Source: Numida meleagris (Eukaryota > Chordata > Aves > Galliformes > Numididae). Taken from it: a stretch of DNA of 64,000 nt. Numbering within the stretch: the first letter of the stretch is position 1; every line of letters begins with the position of its first letter. Below are positions 12,241 through 26,400 of this stretch, one piece after another. A model generated the notes under the pieces. The model searched no databases and was not told the DNA's origin. It saw only the letters and a list, made by a program, of their open reading frames with translations. The translations under genes were made by a program, and so were the position numbers. Where the stretch lies: assembly GCF_002078875.1 (NCBI RefSeq), contig NC_034409.1, forward strand, positions 102,581,226-102,645,225, read 5' to 3'.

Positions 12241-13014
12241 CACAGCAGGCAAGCAGTGTGGGGGGCTCTCCCTCACCACTGCAGCTTCCAGGTCTTCCCC
12301 ACGGCAAGCAGGGAAAGGCAGAAGACTCATTCTGCCTCTCAACCACGCTACAGACACAGGTAAGCAGGCAGCAGACCTTCCATTCCCAGCACTCCCAGAC
12401 TGGAGACATGGCAGACAGCTGCAACAACAGCCAAATTCTCTCCTATAAAGCGGGATTCTGTTGGTTTTAAAGTCCTTTCTCTTCCTGTGAGGCAAAACCA
12501 AGCAACTTGCTGCTGCCCGCAGAGGGAAGAGAGTGGTGATTGCTGCCCAACTCACTGGGCAGTGAGATTTCTGCATGTCCCAGAGCATATCCATATCTCC
12601 ATGTGCAGGCCACCTCCATCCAGCACTACCCCTTCTGCCTCCTGCATCTGAGGTGGAAGGAAAGGGTTTGGGCATTCAATCTTTGCTGGCAAACAAGACC
12701 AGGAAAAGCAGCAGAAGGCAGAAATGAAGAGGCTAATCAAGAAGCCGGGAAGGAAGGAAAAATCCTCTGGAAGAGCAGATTAATTCAATTCATACAAACA
12801 TCATTTGAACTATCAAGCTTGGGCATAGCCTTTCTGTAGTTAGTAGACAGCAGAGCAACAGCAAGATTCAGAAGATGCTCCAAGTTAACGCTGCAGCGTG
12901 AGGACAGGAGGAACTACCCCATTGCTCAAGCTTGCCTTCTTCTGTCCCCAGCCCAGGCAGCCATTTCAGTGCCCCATGCTTCCCCAGGAGACAAGGAACC
13001 CTTGCCCAGCTCCA
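12241..13014. other. Non-coding, nothing recognised
   Basis: Open frames here overlap each other on both strands and share no protein motif, so I call none of them. Confidence 0.5.
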
Positions 13015-13280
13015 ACTTCAGCAAGTGATTTGGCCTCAAGTTGCACCAGTGGAGGTTCAGGCTGGGTATTAGGAAGAATTTCCTCCCAGAAAGACCAGTG
13101 AAGCACGGGCACAGGCTACCCAGGGAGGTGGTGGGGTCATGGGAGGTGTTCAAGAAACATCTAGATGTTGTACTGATGGACATGGTTTAGTGGGAAATAT
13201 TGGTGACAAGTGGATGTTTGGACTGGATGGTCTTGAAGGTCTTTTCCAATCTTGGTGATTCCATGATTCTATGATTCTGC
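13015..13280 (+). repeat. CR1 LINE 3' fragment
   Basis: Typical CR1 blocks occur in order: 'ggcctcaagttgcaccagtg', 'gggtattaggaagaatttcc', 'cacaggctacccagggagg', 'ctggatggtcttgaaggtct', then the tail ATTCCATGATTCTATGATTCT. Confidence 0.95.
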
Positions 13281-15601
13281 TGACCTACAGTTATCTGACA
13301 GCTCCAGCAATCGACGATGGACACCATTTCCAATCCTAGCAAAATACAGAGTGTCGTGCAGCATTGCCTTGCATATTGATGATTCTTAATGACATCTAAA
13401 AGCACCTGCAAAATCTCAAGTATGGATTTTACCACTTTGTCCTGTGCTTAGCAGACAGAAGCCATAAAGAAACAGTGGTGGTAACGTATGTTTAATGATT
13501 AAAACAGACAGGAAAGCCTTCATTAAGACATCCTCTTACTCTTGTGAAAAAGAATGCTAAGGTGATTTTCTCTTTGACCAGTGACAGCAGGTCAGTAAGG
13601 TAAGCAGTACTGTTAGTCTGAAAGGGGGCTTTTAAAAACATATGTATATAAGTTGGCTGTCAATAAGCCTATTCAGAGAAAGTAGGAAAAAGTCAAGGGA
13701 GTGAAGGAAAAGAGCTGCCTTCTTGCCCATGACTTCTTCAGCTTTGGACAGAGATGGAAAACGAGTCCTCAGGAGTACAAACCACCCTTGGGAAAGGCCC
13801 CTGGGACTCGGCCCTTCTTGGGAGCTGCTGAAGAGGCAAAGTAAGCTGATCTTTATTTCCCAAGTTTGGCAAAACAACTGGGGTGGTACGAGGCTAAAAA
13901 GAAGGGTTAATTAAACAAACAGGAGAGAGCAAATAGGCAAGAGCCCTTAGAAATTGATTAGACAATAAAAGTAAATGACTTGGCAAAACAAGCCTGATTT
14001 CATTGCCAGAGTTATAAAAACATCTAAGAGATAGAGTGCTGCTTTAGTGATCGATGTGCTCACTCTATGTACCCACAGAAGTGATAGGTACTGGGACATT
14101 TACTGGGGTAAATGAAATCACAGTCAAGTCACCTCCTTCCCTACTCTGTGAAAGGAGAAAGGGCTGCCAAGGATCCCTTTATCCAGAAAGCAAAGCACCA
14201 CCAAAGACTTGGGAGAATGCTCACGTTGCCAAAATAAGGCTCAGAAAAATATATTCGTAAGACTCATGTGACATTTGTTGCTTTCTTGTCTGGAAGAATA
14301 GTATGTCAGCATGCAGTGAGGTGACCAGAACCAGAAAGCAGCCTTCTCTCCCCTCCCCACACTTCCGCTCCATAGCTAGCCTCTATATTTTCCAGTCCCT
14401 CATACAGATCCATTTCCATCCACGTGGGAATCTGTACAGCCAGGGGAAGGCCTAGAGGCCTGGGAAGAACTGCACGTGAAATGTAAATCACACCAATGTT
14501 ACTCAGCCGATGGCCATCTAATCCTTCTCTTGCAATACACTGGCAAAGAAAAGAGACTTTGGTTCAATTTCATAAAATTGAAGTCTTGAGTCATCTCATT
14601 TGTGAGGTCAGGATGACAAGTAGTATAAATTTACTCACCGCCACCATAAATCCAAGCATCATAACGCTGAACTATGCCAGTTGTCAGAGCACAGTGCTGT
14701 AGACTGCTCTGCATTTTTAACCTTGATTGTACATAACTGTTAATCACTGACCCATTCTTAGGCAGTCCCAGGCTGGAGTATGTTGCTAAGCAACTCATTT
14801 TTGTTCCAGATACTTTTTAAAGCTAGTTTAGAAATGGCCAAAACTCAATGAAGTGAGTACTGAGACTGCTGCCGACAGATCTGAGATGGAGGTGTGAGCA
14901 TAGGAAGCAAGGGAGACTCAACTGCAGCTCTACCTAATGCCTTTCCCTAAAACGTAATAACAGAATAGCATCCAACACCACTTTGCTGTGTATCAAAAGC
15001 CCTTAAAGACGCCTCTATACCGCTGCAGCCCCTTACACACACTTCCTGACCTGCAGAATTCATTGCCTCTTGCTTTGAATGAGCTCCTGCACACACCACG
15101 TGCCCCCAGCATGAGAAGACAGAGGTGAGGAGCAAGATTTCTTGGAGCCGCAGTAATTGGAATCCTCTCAGACCCAGAGCCATTTTCCCGGTCTACCAGC
15201 CCCTGAGGGACGGCAAGCCCAAAAAAATGCAGCCCAAACTGAGCCTGTGAATCACAGAGGACATCCTTCAGACCAGCAGCACCATGCAAGCAAGAGGATG
15301 TTTCAGAAATACAGTTTTATTAGGAGAAAACACGCTGTTCTTAGGAAGCTCATGGGAACATAATTACTCTCCCAGCCAGAAGCGCCAGGGCTTTTTGTAG
15401 AACAATGATGAGAAATAATCAGGTAGAATCAATCAAGCAGAAGGTAGAAATAATCAAGTATAGTTTTGTGCGTATGTGTTGCTGCAGAGTGCTCTCTCCA
15501 GAGCTCACAGGGACCTCGCTGCTCAAGGATTTTGTTCTTCTGGCAAGTGAGCTCCGGCAGGAAAGAGATGGCCATGGGAAGATGGAGAATCCAGCACTTC
15601 C
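13281..15601. other. Non-coding, nothing recognised
   Basis: AT-rich single-copy sequence with no gene, complete repeat or splice-paired frame that I can recognise. Confidence 0.5.
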
Positions 15602-15930
15602 ACAATCACAGAATGGTTTGGGTTGGAAGGAACCTCAAAGCCCACCCAGCCCCAACCCCTGCCATGGGCAGGGCTGCCTCCCACCAGCTCAGGCTGCCCA
15701 GGGCCCCATGCAACCTGGCCTTGAGTGCCTCCAGGGATGGGGCACCACAGCTTCCCTGGACAGCCTGTGCCAGCGCCTCACTGCTCTCTCAGGAAAGAGC
15801 TTCCCCCCGACATCTAACATAAATCTCCTCTCTTTCAGTTTAAAGTCATTCCCCCTTGTCATATCACCATCAGCCCACGTAAAAAGTCAGTCCCTTTCCT
15901 GCTTATAAGCTCCCTTAAATAGTGGAAAGC
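15602..15930 (-). repeat. CR1 LINE 3' fragment
   Basis: It starts at the CR1 tail (ACAATCACAGAATGGTTTGG). The 'ccagggatggggcaccacag' and 'tttcagtttaaagtcattcc' blocks follow, and a decayed 'cttataagctcccttaaata' block closes it. Confidence 0.93.
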
Positions 15931-16296
15931 CAGAAGACTCAGGTCTACTTTTCTTTTTCCTTCTTTCCCCTCCCTTTTTTCCTTTCTCGTTTCTCATTTT
16001 CATAAAAAGCTTCAAAAAAAGAGCAGCATTTACTGTACTGTGCCATTTTGGAGAATTATGTCCTCCTTATTGTGGTATTTTCATCATCTCATTAACAGCC
16101 ACTGTGGTATATTATCCTTACAGAAACTTGGGTTTCATCCTGTAGAAATCAGTCACAAAAACACTACAGATTTAAACAGAAGAAGGAGTGAACAGCCACA
16201 TTAATTGTCAAGGAACTGGAAAAGTTTCAGGATTAGGGAGGAACATGCAGACAGGAAAGCGCCAAAGTTCTGCTTTTTCTGCTGCCCGCCACCTGA

Positions 16297-16329
<33 letters not shown>

Positions 16330-17640
16330 AAAACCTACTAGTGTAAACTAGACCTTTATGATTAGGTTCATAAAGCGTCTGACCAAGTCAGTAAGAGGCT
16401 GTGGCTACATGCCAGAGTGGAGGCTAAAGTAGCTGAACATGTCCTGTGTTCAGAACTGCATCCATTTCATGCACTGATGCAATTATGCCTTTTATTTAAA
16501 CTTTAACGACAGCCTAACGCAACAAGTAGCGGCGTGAACAGGCACAAAAGCCACCAAAAGCACAGGCCAAAGGGGTTAAACAGAGCAGAGCACCCATCCA
16601 GCAGGGCTCCAGCTGGACACACAACATCAGCAGGGGGCAGGAAAGATGCCTGGTACCATAGGTGCCCCATGCCAGTGTCCCCTCACTGCTGGGTGGCCCT
16701 GGGGTGGCAGGACCGACAGGGAACTCGTGTCACCCTCCTGAGCATCACACACCCCCTGCATGCTCAGCTTTGTAAATGCTCGGTACTTGCTTCATAACCT
16801 CATAAAGGAATCGTAACATTATGAACTGGGAAATGACCAAGCGTGAAGAAGTCACACAAAACCATGTGCCCCAAGAGCAATTTGACCACTTCAGTTCAGA
16901 TTGTTCCTGGTAGTTCGCTATGAAGGGCTTACAGCCTGAACCCAGCCTCCCTTTCCCCGCTACCCTCGGCTCTGAGCGAGCCGTTTATCCCGCTCGGTGA
17001 CGCTCAGTCAAGTTATGCTGCTTACAGATTGTCACTGCCTCGTCCGTCATTCCAGGCAACACGACACCATCACCTCCAGCTGACCCCTGAAGTGAAGGAT
17101 TGTTTCATGAAGCCAGTTTATGGCAATCTGCCCTCCAGACAGACAGACTTTGCGCAATGCCGCGCCGCATCCCAAGAGCCGCCATCGCCCTGCGGGAGAT
17201 AAGCACCCATGGCGTGGGGAAGGTGACAAGCCAGGAACGCAGAAGTAGTGACTCCCAGAAGGTGGATGGGATTAAAAAACAGTGCTTCCACCAGCTCTGC
17301 AGAGTGAGAGCTAAAGACGACTGGGTAGGAAAACTTGCCAAATAAAACTGCTGGGAGCCGGACTGCTCGCTGTTCACTTTTGCAAGCACAGCTTCTAGGA
17401 AAAGAAAACAAACCCTTTTGGTCCTCGAGTACAAAACCTGTCCTTGGCTCTGTTCTCCGTCTGTGCACTGGGACTATGCTGCTCCCCTGCCCCATGCACG
17501 TGCAGGCAGGCACCAAGCAGGCACTGCTGCTCGAGACCAGCACTTCCTTCTCCTCTCCCTCATGCCCACTGCACTCAGACAGGTAAGAGTATGCCGACGG
17601 TGCCACCTCCCCAGGGTGCCAGGCGATAGACACCCAGCAG
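15931..17640. other. Non-coding with a poly-T run
   Basis: A pyrimidine-rich tract (15,950-16,000) and a T27 run (16,299-16,325) are present. No gene is recognised. Confidence 0.5.
16299..16325 (+). repeat. T27 homopolymer
   Basis: Twenty-seven uninterrupted T followed by AAATAAAA. No cDNA-like sequence lies next to it on either side, so it is not obviously the tail of a retroposed copy. Confidence 0.9.
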
Positions 17641-18238
17641 TGTACCCAAGAAGGCCAACAGCATTCTGGCTTGTATCAGAAACAGTGCAGCCAGCAGGAG
17701 CAGGGAGGTGATCATCCCTCTGAACTCGGCACTGGTGAGGCCACACCTTGAATTTTGGACTCCTCGGTACAAGAAAGACACTGATGCTCTGGAGCGTGTT
17801 CAGAGACGGGCAGTGAAACTGTGAGGGGTCTGGAGCACAAGTCTGATGGGGAGCAACTGAGGGAACTGGGGTTGTTCAGTCTGGAGAAGAGGCAACTCAG
17901 GGGAGACATTATCACTCCCTGTAGCCACCTGAAAGGAGGTTCTGATGAGGTGGGAGTCGGCCTCTTCTCTTAGGTAATAGCAGTAAGACAAGGGAATGGC
18001 CTCAAGTTGTGCCAGGGAAGGCTCAAGTTGGGTATTGGGAACAATTTTGTCTCAGAAAGAGCGGCAAGGCACTAGCACCTGCTGCCCAGGGAGGTGGTGG
18101 AGTCACCGTCCCTGGAGGTGTTCAAGAGGCGTGTAGATGTGGCACTGAGGGACACGGTCAGTGGGCATGGTAGGGGTGGGCTGACAGTTGGACTGAATGA
18201 TCTTTGTGGTCTTTTCCAACCTTAATGGTTCTATGTTC
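17641..18238 (+). repeat. CR1 LINE, 3' 0.6 kb including the end of ORF2
   Basis: It starts inside the C-terminal ORF2 region ('aagaaggccaacagcattct', 'aggagcagggaggtgatcat') and runs to the 3' end ('cttttccaaccttaatggtt'). The reading frame is broken by stops and indels. Confidence 0.94.
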
Positions 18239-20284
18239 CTCATCCCTTTTCCACCCCGTGCACAGGGGCACACATGGGACAGGGCTGGAGTGCTGGCACA
18301 GCTGCTCTTGTGCTGAATGTCTTCAGATGAAGTAGCCTCACGTTTCCAAAGGGCTGTTAATCCACTGCGCTTTGGCTATAAAATTCATACAAATGATTTT
18401 TATTCATAATTAATTAAGATCTGTAAATGTGGAAGTTAAATTATCATTCACAGCGTAAAATGAGATAGAGCAGGAAAACAGAGAATAGCAACAGCTCTCT
18501 CTGCACGAATTGGGAGGAAATGTTGGGGGTTTATCTCACAGCAGCTTTAGGTCACAGCACAAATTTCAGCATCACTGACAAGCTGCTCAGGCCCAGCCCC
18601 AGGAAACCTTCCATCTCAGGTGCCAAGCTAATCCCTAAACTCAAGTGCCCTCAGCTGTGTCCAATAATCCCCCTGACCTGCCAATACGAGCACACCTGCA
18701 GAAAACCCAGCATTTCTTTCTCACGTGGCTCCTCAGCTGGAAAACAGGCTGATGGAAACACAAAAGAGCTGTTCCTTGTCATACGCATGGAGGCTCACCT
18801 TTCCATTCAAATCAGGATGCAGCAAAAGAGAGAACACAGAAGGAAGCAGATGGCCCTGCACTGAACACAAGGCGCGATTCACTGGAGGGGCTGAGAGTGA
18901 GGCAGGGAGCAGGGCTGAGCAAGCTGCACATCAGCATCACCACAGAACCCAGCCCCGCTGTAACACATCCTCCAGCAATGAGCACTGCCTCATCAGCTCA
19001 GAAGGGAAACGTTCTAGAAAGCTTTCTTTGCTTTTTGTTTAAATGGCAAAGCAGCATCAGAATGAGCAATGAGGACAATGACAGATTCAAAAACAATTTC
19101 TTTCCATCCTTGACAACCCACTGATGCAGATAGCAGCAAAACCTACAACAGGAGGAAAAGGGTCTTTCTCCCTTATACTGACCTACTGTTTTGCTTGGTT
19201 GCAAAAGGATATTCAGGCTGACACTGTGCTAGGGAACATGGCAGCATACACTTATACAAAGAGGCTGGCGAACAGACGTGTCCCAGGACACCACTACCCA
19301 GCCAGGCAGCCAGATTGCAGGAAGGGCAATGGCCGTGATGAAGCTATGCAATGAAGACAAGGTTAATGCGTGAGATCTCTCTTATTCTGCATGGCCAAAT
19401 ATCACAGCACGTGAACTACAGGAAAGTTTTAGTGCTGTGCCCTTGCCCCCAGGCATCCTCGGATCTGGCTGAGGGCTGCCTATGCCCATGCTGGCAGAAC
19501 AAGCAGCACGAGGCTCCCCACTGAGCCCCTTGGGATCAGCTCATCCCTTGGCAAGGCAAAACCACCGAGCCAAGTCACAGCACAGCGTGCTGGCTGCTGA
19601 GAAAGCAGGCGTTGAGAAGATCAGGAATGTGGATAGCAGGAACAAGAAGAACCGCTCCGTCTGGTCTCTCCTCCTCATGTGCCTGTCTCTGTGAACCCAC
19701 TGTCTTGACGAATCCAACCAACTGCTTAAGTCCCCTTCTGCCACTGACGCACAAAGGATGCAGAACCTCAGTTAAGGACCCACGTCTCGCAGGCTGCTGG
19801 AGCCCATGCTTAAGCTCTGCAGGCCACTAATGGTTAGCTGTTCCATAAACACTGCTCAGAGGGACCACTTCCAAAATGCCTGCAGATATGCATGCAGAGG
19901 TATACAAGCGAAGGCCAAAAAAAAACGGCTATTTTGGAATATCCAGGTTTTAAAAACTGCAGTTTGTTTCTTTTAACGTATCTATTACATATAATGAAAA
20001 CACAGCTACTTTTTCCATTTCAGCTGGAGCTGTTCTATATTGCATCTGATACTTCAGGTCCCATGGAGGCCAAGGCACATGCATTTCATATTTACACATG
20101 GTCTATATTTACACGCCATGAGCCTAAGACTAAAGCAGATCCCCAAATCTCAGCAGGATGGTGGTTGGTGTTTCAGTGCCATTTCCAAAGCAGCTTATGT
20201 CTGTAACTCTGGACCGAACGATGTGATTTTGTTTGTCAGGTAGCTCAGACTGATGCCAGCATCAAGACACCATAAAACGAAGAG
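18239..20284. other. Non-coding, nothing recognised
   Basis: Single-copy sequence without a supported gene or repeat. Confidence 0.5.
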
Positions 20285-20472
20285 GTAAGTGGAACAGGCT
20301 GCCCAGGGCAGTGGTCACAGCCCCAAGCCAATGGAGTACAAGAAGCATCTGGACAATGCTCTCAGATAGATGGTCTGATTTTTGGGTGGTGCACTGTGGA
20401 GCCCAAAGTTGGACTCGGTGATCCTTGTGGGTCCCTTCCAACTTGGGATAGTCCATGATTCTCTGGTTCTAA
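20285..20472 (+). repeat. CR1 LINE 3' fragment, distinct subfamily
   Basis: The blocks 'ggaacaggctgcccagggca', 'ttttgggtggtgcactgtgg' and 'gtgatccttgtgggtccctt' define a different CR1 3' end from most copies in the window. The same subfamily appears in SOD1 intron 1. Confidence 0.9.
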
Positions 20473-23400
20473 ATGTGAAAAGAGAGAATAGCTGAGGCGT
20501 ACACCACAAGGCATGGGTGTCCAGCCTTTGGGCTTGCCTGAGCCATGCTGAGAGAAGAGGAATTGTCTTGGGCTGCACATAAAATACATTATATAGGTAA
20601 TGTATATAACTAACAACACTTTTAAAAATATTTTTTACTAAAAAATAGAGGAGGACAACAAAAACATAGAACTAGCAAGCTGGACACATATGAGATACAC
20701 CTTGCCTATCAATACCATTGCAACAATGACAAAAGCAAAAAGACCCTCCAAAAGGCAGCGCTATTCTTGCTTGCAAACATTTCTACTGTTGAAGACCCCA
20801 AGAGTCACAGCCTCTGAATAAATTTAAATACGACCCCACTTTGGCAAAACACCTCTCATCCTCCACTCCCACCACATAAACCCAAAGACCTGACAGGATA
20901 CTGCCAAGCACAGCCAATCACAGACCAGCCTCACAGTCCTCCAGCTTGCCACGACACAGCGTAAGCCTTTGGGATGTGCAGGAAACGAGTGACAGGCAGA
21001 ACACCCAGATTTTGTTTGCACATTTGTTGTTTCTCTTAATACCAGTTAATCCCAACCGCGTGAGCTCCTGCTTGCTCAGAGACCCAGTGAGCCCTCTGCT
21101 TGGTCTGGACGAGCAACAATGCTGCCATCCAAGCAGCAGCACCAAGCGCTGGATAGTGGCCCGCAGAAGGAAGGGGACTGCAGCAAAACCGCTGCCTTCA
21201 AAACCAGAAAGCCAAAACCCAAGCAACCTACCATTGCTAAGCAGTGTGTACACAAAGCGCTCAAGTACAACAGGCGGGAAAAAAGCAATTTCTTCTTCAG
21301 CATCGCTTTTGTCAGCAACAGGACGCAAAAAGCAAAGCCACATTCTGCAAACCACCTTCACTGAACCAAGGGCACATAACGCCCCATAAACACCACTCTT
21401 CAGCTGGGGATCAAGTGCTTGTCTTCTAGTGAGCGCTCCCAAACCAGAGCAGGCAATGACTGCAAAACAATTACGCAGAATAATATTGGAAATTCCCAAT
21501 TAGGTATAGCACATAAAAACGCTTCAAAGAAGAACAAGAACTCAAGAAAAATACTAATTACATATTTTCACACTGCTACAGACATTACTTACTTAAGGGA
21601 AAGCATTTTGCTGGAAAACATGTTTGCTTTAATTATATAATTCTGACCTCATCCACAAACAAACACAAGCAATGAAAAACGCCAGAGAGGGGCTTTTAAA
21701 CCAGAGCCCAGTCAAGGAGAAGAATGTGTGAAGGTAATTAATGCTTTTCTGCAGTCTGAAAGGTATTTATCATTTGGTTTTGCCCACGGGAAATAAACAC
21801 TGTCACAGTGCGATAAAACACTGTAACAGAGTAAAATCCTTTCCTGCCCCATCCTCATTGCTGCCTGGGGAAAAACCTCTGCCCGTGCATGAAAGGAAAA
21901 GATGGGGGAGCCCCAGGGCTGGATATTGCATGCCACCAGCCGGAGCCACGAGGTGCCCAGGCTGCTCTTAGGATGCTCCTTGTGTGGCTTTCGGCCCCAG
22001 GCCCATCCCGTGGGGACCAGCAGTGGGGCTGGCACAGCTGCTTGTGCCATTGCAGTCAAAGGTCACGCTGGCGCATCAGGAAAAAGAAGCTGGATATGGC
22101 TGTTAGCTCCAGTGCAGAAAGCTGTCTTTGAGTATAAAAACTTTTTACTTCAGCTCCGTTTCCATGCAGCTGAAGCATCCCGAGGTGCCTGGGGCTATCG
22201 GTACAAACATCAAACGTGCAGAGCCGTATCAAATGCGTCAGCAACTGGACGAGTCAGATCACTGAGACCAATGCCCGTGCTGGCAGAGCATGCTGCTAAC
22301 CCAACTACGAGCACCAGGATCCAAGGGAGGGGGACAGAAAGAGAAAAGGAAAAATCAGACAGAGACATGGAGAACCAAGAAGAAAGCTCCATGGGCAATT
22401 AAGAAGAAAAAAAGAATGTAAAACTTCACATCAGAAACAAAATCATCATCCAGGCTATTTTATTCCATTAATTTTTAAGTAGCATTACCCACTCAAATAA
22501 AATATCAGAGAATTTATATTTTTAGTCTTTTGAAGCAAGCCTTCTTCCGCAAAAAGGAGAACCAATCTCACAGCAATTCATCCACGGTGGAAAAAGAAAG
22601 GAATTCCCCCCCTCATGCAGTGAATTCAGTGGCAAAACTCTATAAATATTGCAAACCAGTTCCAGCAATACATGTGATTTAAAAGGAACTCAGAAGCCAA
22701 GGCTTAAACCAAGCCATTAAAATCAAATACTATCACGGTAAAGTGTTCAGCGGTAGAACATGAGGAGTTCACTTTTTTTTTTTTTTCCTCCTCCAATTTG
22801 TGACTGCCCTGGGTCAGCCATGAGATCACAGGGCAGCCGATGCTGGTTTCTCTTTCATGGAGATGCCCCCCACCTTGGTCAGCAACCCAACACCTGCATG
22901 CTTTCTGCAGACATGAGTCTCCATTGCACAGCTGCTCCCTCTTCTCAAGCCCGGCACATAGCCCTGCTCAAACTCATGTTTTCAGTGACACCAGGTATAG
23001 CACTAGGTGGTTTCTCCAGTGACAAAGCTGGAAGCTTCTTCTGTCACACGAGGCCTCCTTTCCTTGTGACTCGGAATTGTATTGATTTCGTTAGTCAGGA
23101 ATCTGAAAGCTAGGAGGACATCTCCTCTCCAGCCCTACAAAGGCCTGGCAGCATAGAGAAGATCAGCTCTCACCATGAGCATTGCATGCTGTCATAGTTC
23201 TCCATCATCTGCCTTGCTTCTGTAGGGAACTGCTGCTGCCTAGGAAGCCAGGGAAACAGCAATTCAATAAAGCCACAACAGAGATGCAAAACTGAGCAAC
23301 AGCAACAACGCACACCAAAGATGTGTCCTACTATTTCTGCATGAACTTCTTCTAAAAGAAAAAAGGAAAGAGCAACCTGCTGCTTCAAACATTCTTTGGA

Positions 23401-26400
23401 GGCTACATAAAATCCATCAATTCTTCGCTAGAAGGAAACATCCTCAATGAAGGAAAGGTCCTAGAGCGAAAACAAAATAAACTCATCCCACAGCTGCATA
23501 CCATTTAGTTAAGGCCACTGTGACGAATGCACACACGAGCGGCCTTCACTCAGGGCTTCCCCTACGCTTCCAAGCGTTCAACCCTTCTGCTCATAACACT
23601 GAATAAAATAAATAAATAAAAAGAAACACTCCGTGCATGAGTAACTCCGGTTGTAAATATTTATTAAGGACTATTCTCATAGCTTCTGATGGGGGTCATC
23701 CACAGTGCGGAGCCATTCAGACCAGCTAGGGCTGTGAGAACGAGCCACGGCCGCGCTCTCTCCTATCTCCACTCCTGAGTGCTGGCTTGCATTACGGCAC
23801 GCGCAGGACTTAGGGCGGCACAATTAAAGCGAGCCCAAACAATCCTATTACAGCGAGGCTGGCTAGCTTCGTACAGATAAGCTTAAATTCATACTTAATT
23901 AGCTGCTTTAAGAATGCTCAACAGCCTCTCTCCAAGACTAACTTCACAGAACTGGAGCAACCACCGGATGCGTTGCAAAGGAATGGCAGGAAAAACAAAA
24001 CCCATTCCTGCCGTGGACAAGGCCCCGAGCACCGTAAGAGCCTGCCTGGAACAGATATCCCCCTGGCCATGGGGCCACACAACCCCATGAGGGCTGCAGG
24101 CCAGGCAAAGGCTGCACTTGGCTTTCCAGGCACTGACCTGGAACAGAAACATCACAGATATCAGCTGCCACTAATACTTTTGTGCGTTAAATATGACAGA
24201 GGGGCTACTTTGCACACCGCTCTTAACCACACGGGGCCCTCGGGCCACAAGTCTGACCCCACTCTAGCACAAACAAGCACAGAGTGCGTGCCATGCTATA
24301 TTCAGCTCCAAAGACAGCTGAAGAGGCTACTTGACAAAAGTGGCAGCAGGTTTACTTCAGGCCTCTGGAGTACAAGCAGGTATTATAACCTGAGCACAAA
24401 CAGAGCCTCAAGTGGCAGCAGCCCCTGATAATAAGAGATTAAAACAGATCCAAACATCAGAATAAGCCTTGGAGGAATTTAAAGGGAGAAATCCAGGACC
24501 TGAGCACCACTTCGATGCCACTGCAGCCTCAGCTATGCAAGTGGATGGAAAGGTACTGGAGTCCAAATTCTTTTACAGACTTCTAAAAGCTTTACCTTAC
24601 TCTTTAAAAAGTTACACCAAAACCTCTCCTTTTGCATTTCAATGATTTGCCTACAGCAGAGGCTGCTTTGGCACAAAGCCTCCGCAGCAACGCCCCGGCA
24701 CTGCGGGATGCCTGTAAATGAAACAGGAATGGGAGATCCAACATTTTAAGGTCCACTAGGAGAAACAGTGTTTCAGATACAGGAAACACTGGCACAGGTT
24801 AACAAAAGCGAAACTGATTCAGTATCTTCAAAAGCTTAGAAAAGCAGAAGTGCTCTGCTAAGGAAAGAATTTTAAAGGAAACCACCTTGTGGTGAGTGAT
24901 GCTGCTATATCTAACTTGAAAGACGAGATTTAAGGTCTGCTGGCCAGTGGGTGGAACTCCATTGATATCACCTGTCCCGCCTGCTCACACAGCCAGGGCT
25001 TGTTTTATGGCACTGCACACTGTGACTTCAGCCTGCAGCTTGCACTGGCTAGGAACAGCGTGTCCCCAGCGAAGCATTAAGGTCTATGGACTCAGCCAAA
25101 CCTTCCATCTCAATATACCACCAAGTCACAATAGCAACAGCTATCAAACCAACCAGTCTTGAAATATGTAACAGTGCATGCAAGAAATATGCTCCATTTG
25201 CTCTGGGAAACAGAGCAAATCCTGGCACTCCCTAATTCTTTTAGAAACGTGGTCACTTTCAATGTCTCAAGAAAGAGAGGCAATTCCTGTGATGCTTACC
25301 TTTCAGCATTTGGCAGGAGAAGGGAAAAAATTCAATTTACTTAAATGGAGATCTGAAGATTAAGAAGGAAGGGAAGGTGCACCAGGAATCCCTGGAAGCA
25401 AAGCAATTACCAGATGAGGTGCAGTCAGGAGGGAAGGGAGCACCTCATGCTAAAACAAGATGGGCAAGCATTTAGCAGGTAGATTGCTACAGATCTGAGA
25501 TTTGTTTACTTGCCACTGTCAACTGGAGGGAAGGGAACAAACAAATAAACCAACAACCCACATACATCCATCTCCTTTGTGACATTTCTGGCGTCTTCCT
25601 ATTTTGCATGGCTTGTGACACCACCAAGCAAAGGGAAAGCCCAAGGCATCCTGCAAACAGAAAGAAGAAAAGCTGGTCTTTCGTGGGATAAAAGGAGAAG
25701 GCAGAGTATCAGCCCCAAAGTACAAACAGGTTCAGGCACCTTCTCTTGAAAGATAAAGGCCGTTTCACGTATGATTCCTCCCACCGTCTCAAGGAGGCTT
25801 TAAAGTACTCGGGGGAAGGAAGGAAGCACGCGTCAAGAGAAGATGGTGCATTTGCATCGGACACTTTGATGGCATAAATACTTCTGCGTACCCACATTTA
25901 TTAAAGTGATGATAATTGACTGCCATGCACAAGTGCAAGCAGACAGCGGGCTCCGCCAGGCACGGTGTTCTGCCCGTGCCACAGAGAGCTGCCGCATCTC
26001 CACACAGCTCAGGCTCACCAACCTCACTCTTCTCTTGTTTCTCTTCTCCCAAAACTGCGCAATTAAGCTATCAGACTTCTCTCTCGCTAACTCCTACAGA
26101 GTGCATACCCAGTCCTCTACTGCTGCAGTTTCAGCTCAAAGCAATTTTTGGCACGGCTCTCGAAAGAAAGCGGTTTCATCCCCAAGGTAGAACTGACAGC
26201 AGAGAGCAAGAAAACAATTGAGTGACGTGAAAAGCGATGCTCAGCATCACAGATCAGATAATGAACATGCTAGTACTGGAAAAAGAAACAACCCGATTTC
26301 CAACACAGCAATGTCCCTAGGTAACTTTCAAAAAGGCTTCACGATTCTTACTGCTTTGTTAGAAACCCTTGAAAAGTACACAAAATAGCTTCTGCTTGAG

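Noticed and set aside
12040..12675. 211-codon minus-strand frame
   Set aside because: Part of it translates a CR1 3' end (around 12,155-12,240), so the frame is accidental.
16299..16325. Poly-T as the tail of a processed pseudogene
   Set aside because: No cDNA-like or coding-like sequence lies beside it, and no flanking duplication was seen.
20918..21499. 193-codon minus-strand frame
   Set aside because: No motif, and antisense frames of similar quality cover the same bases.
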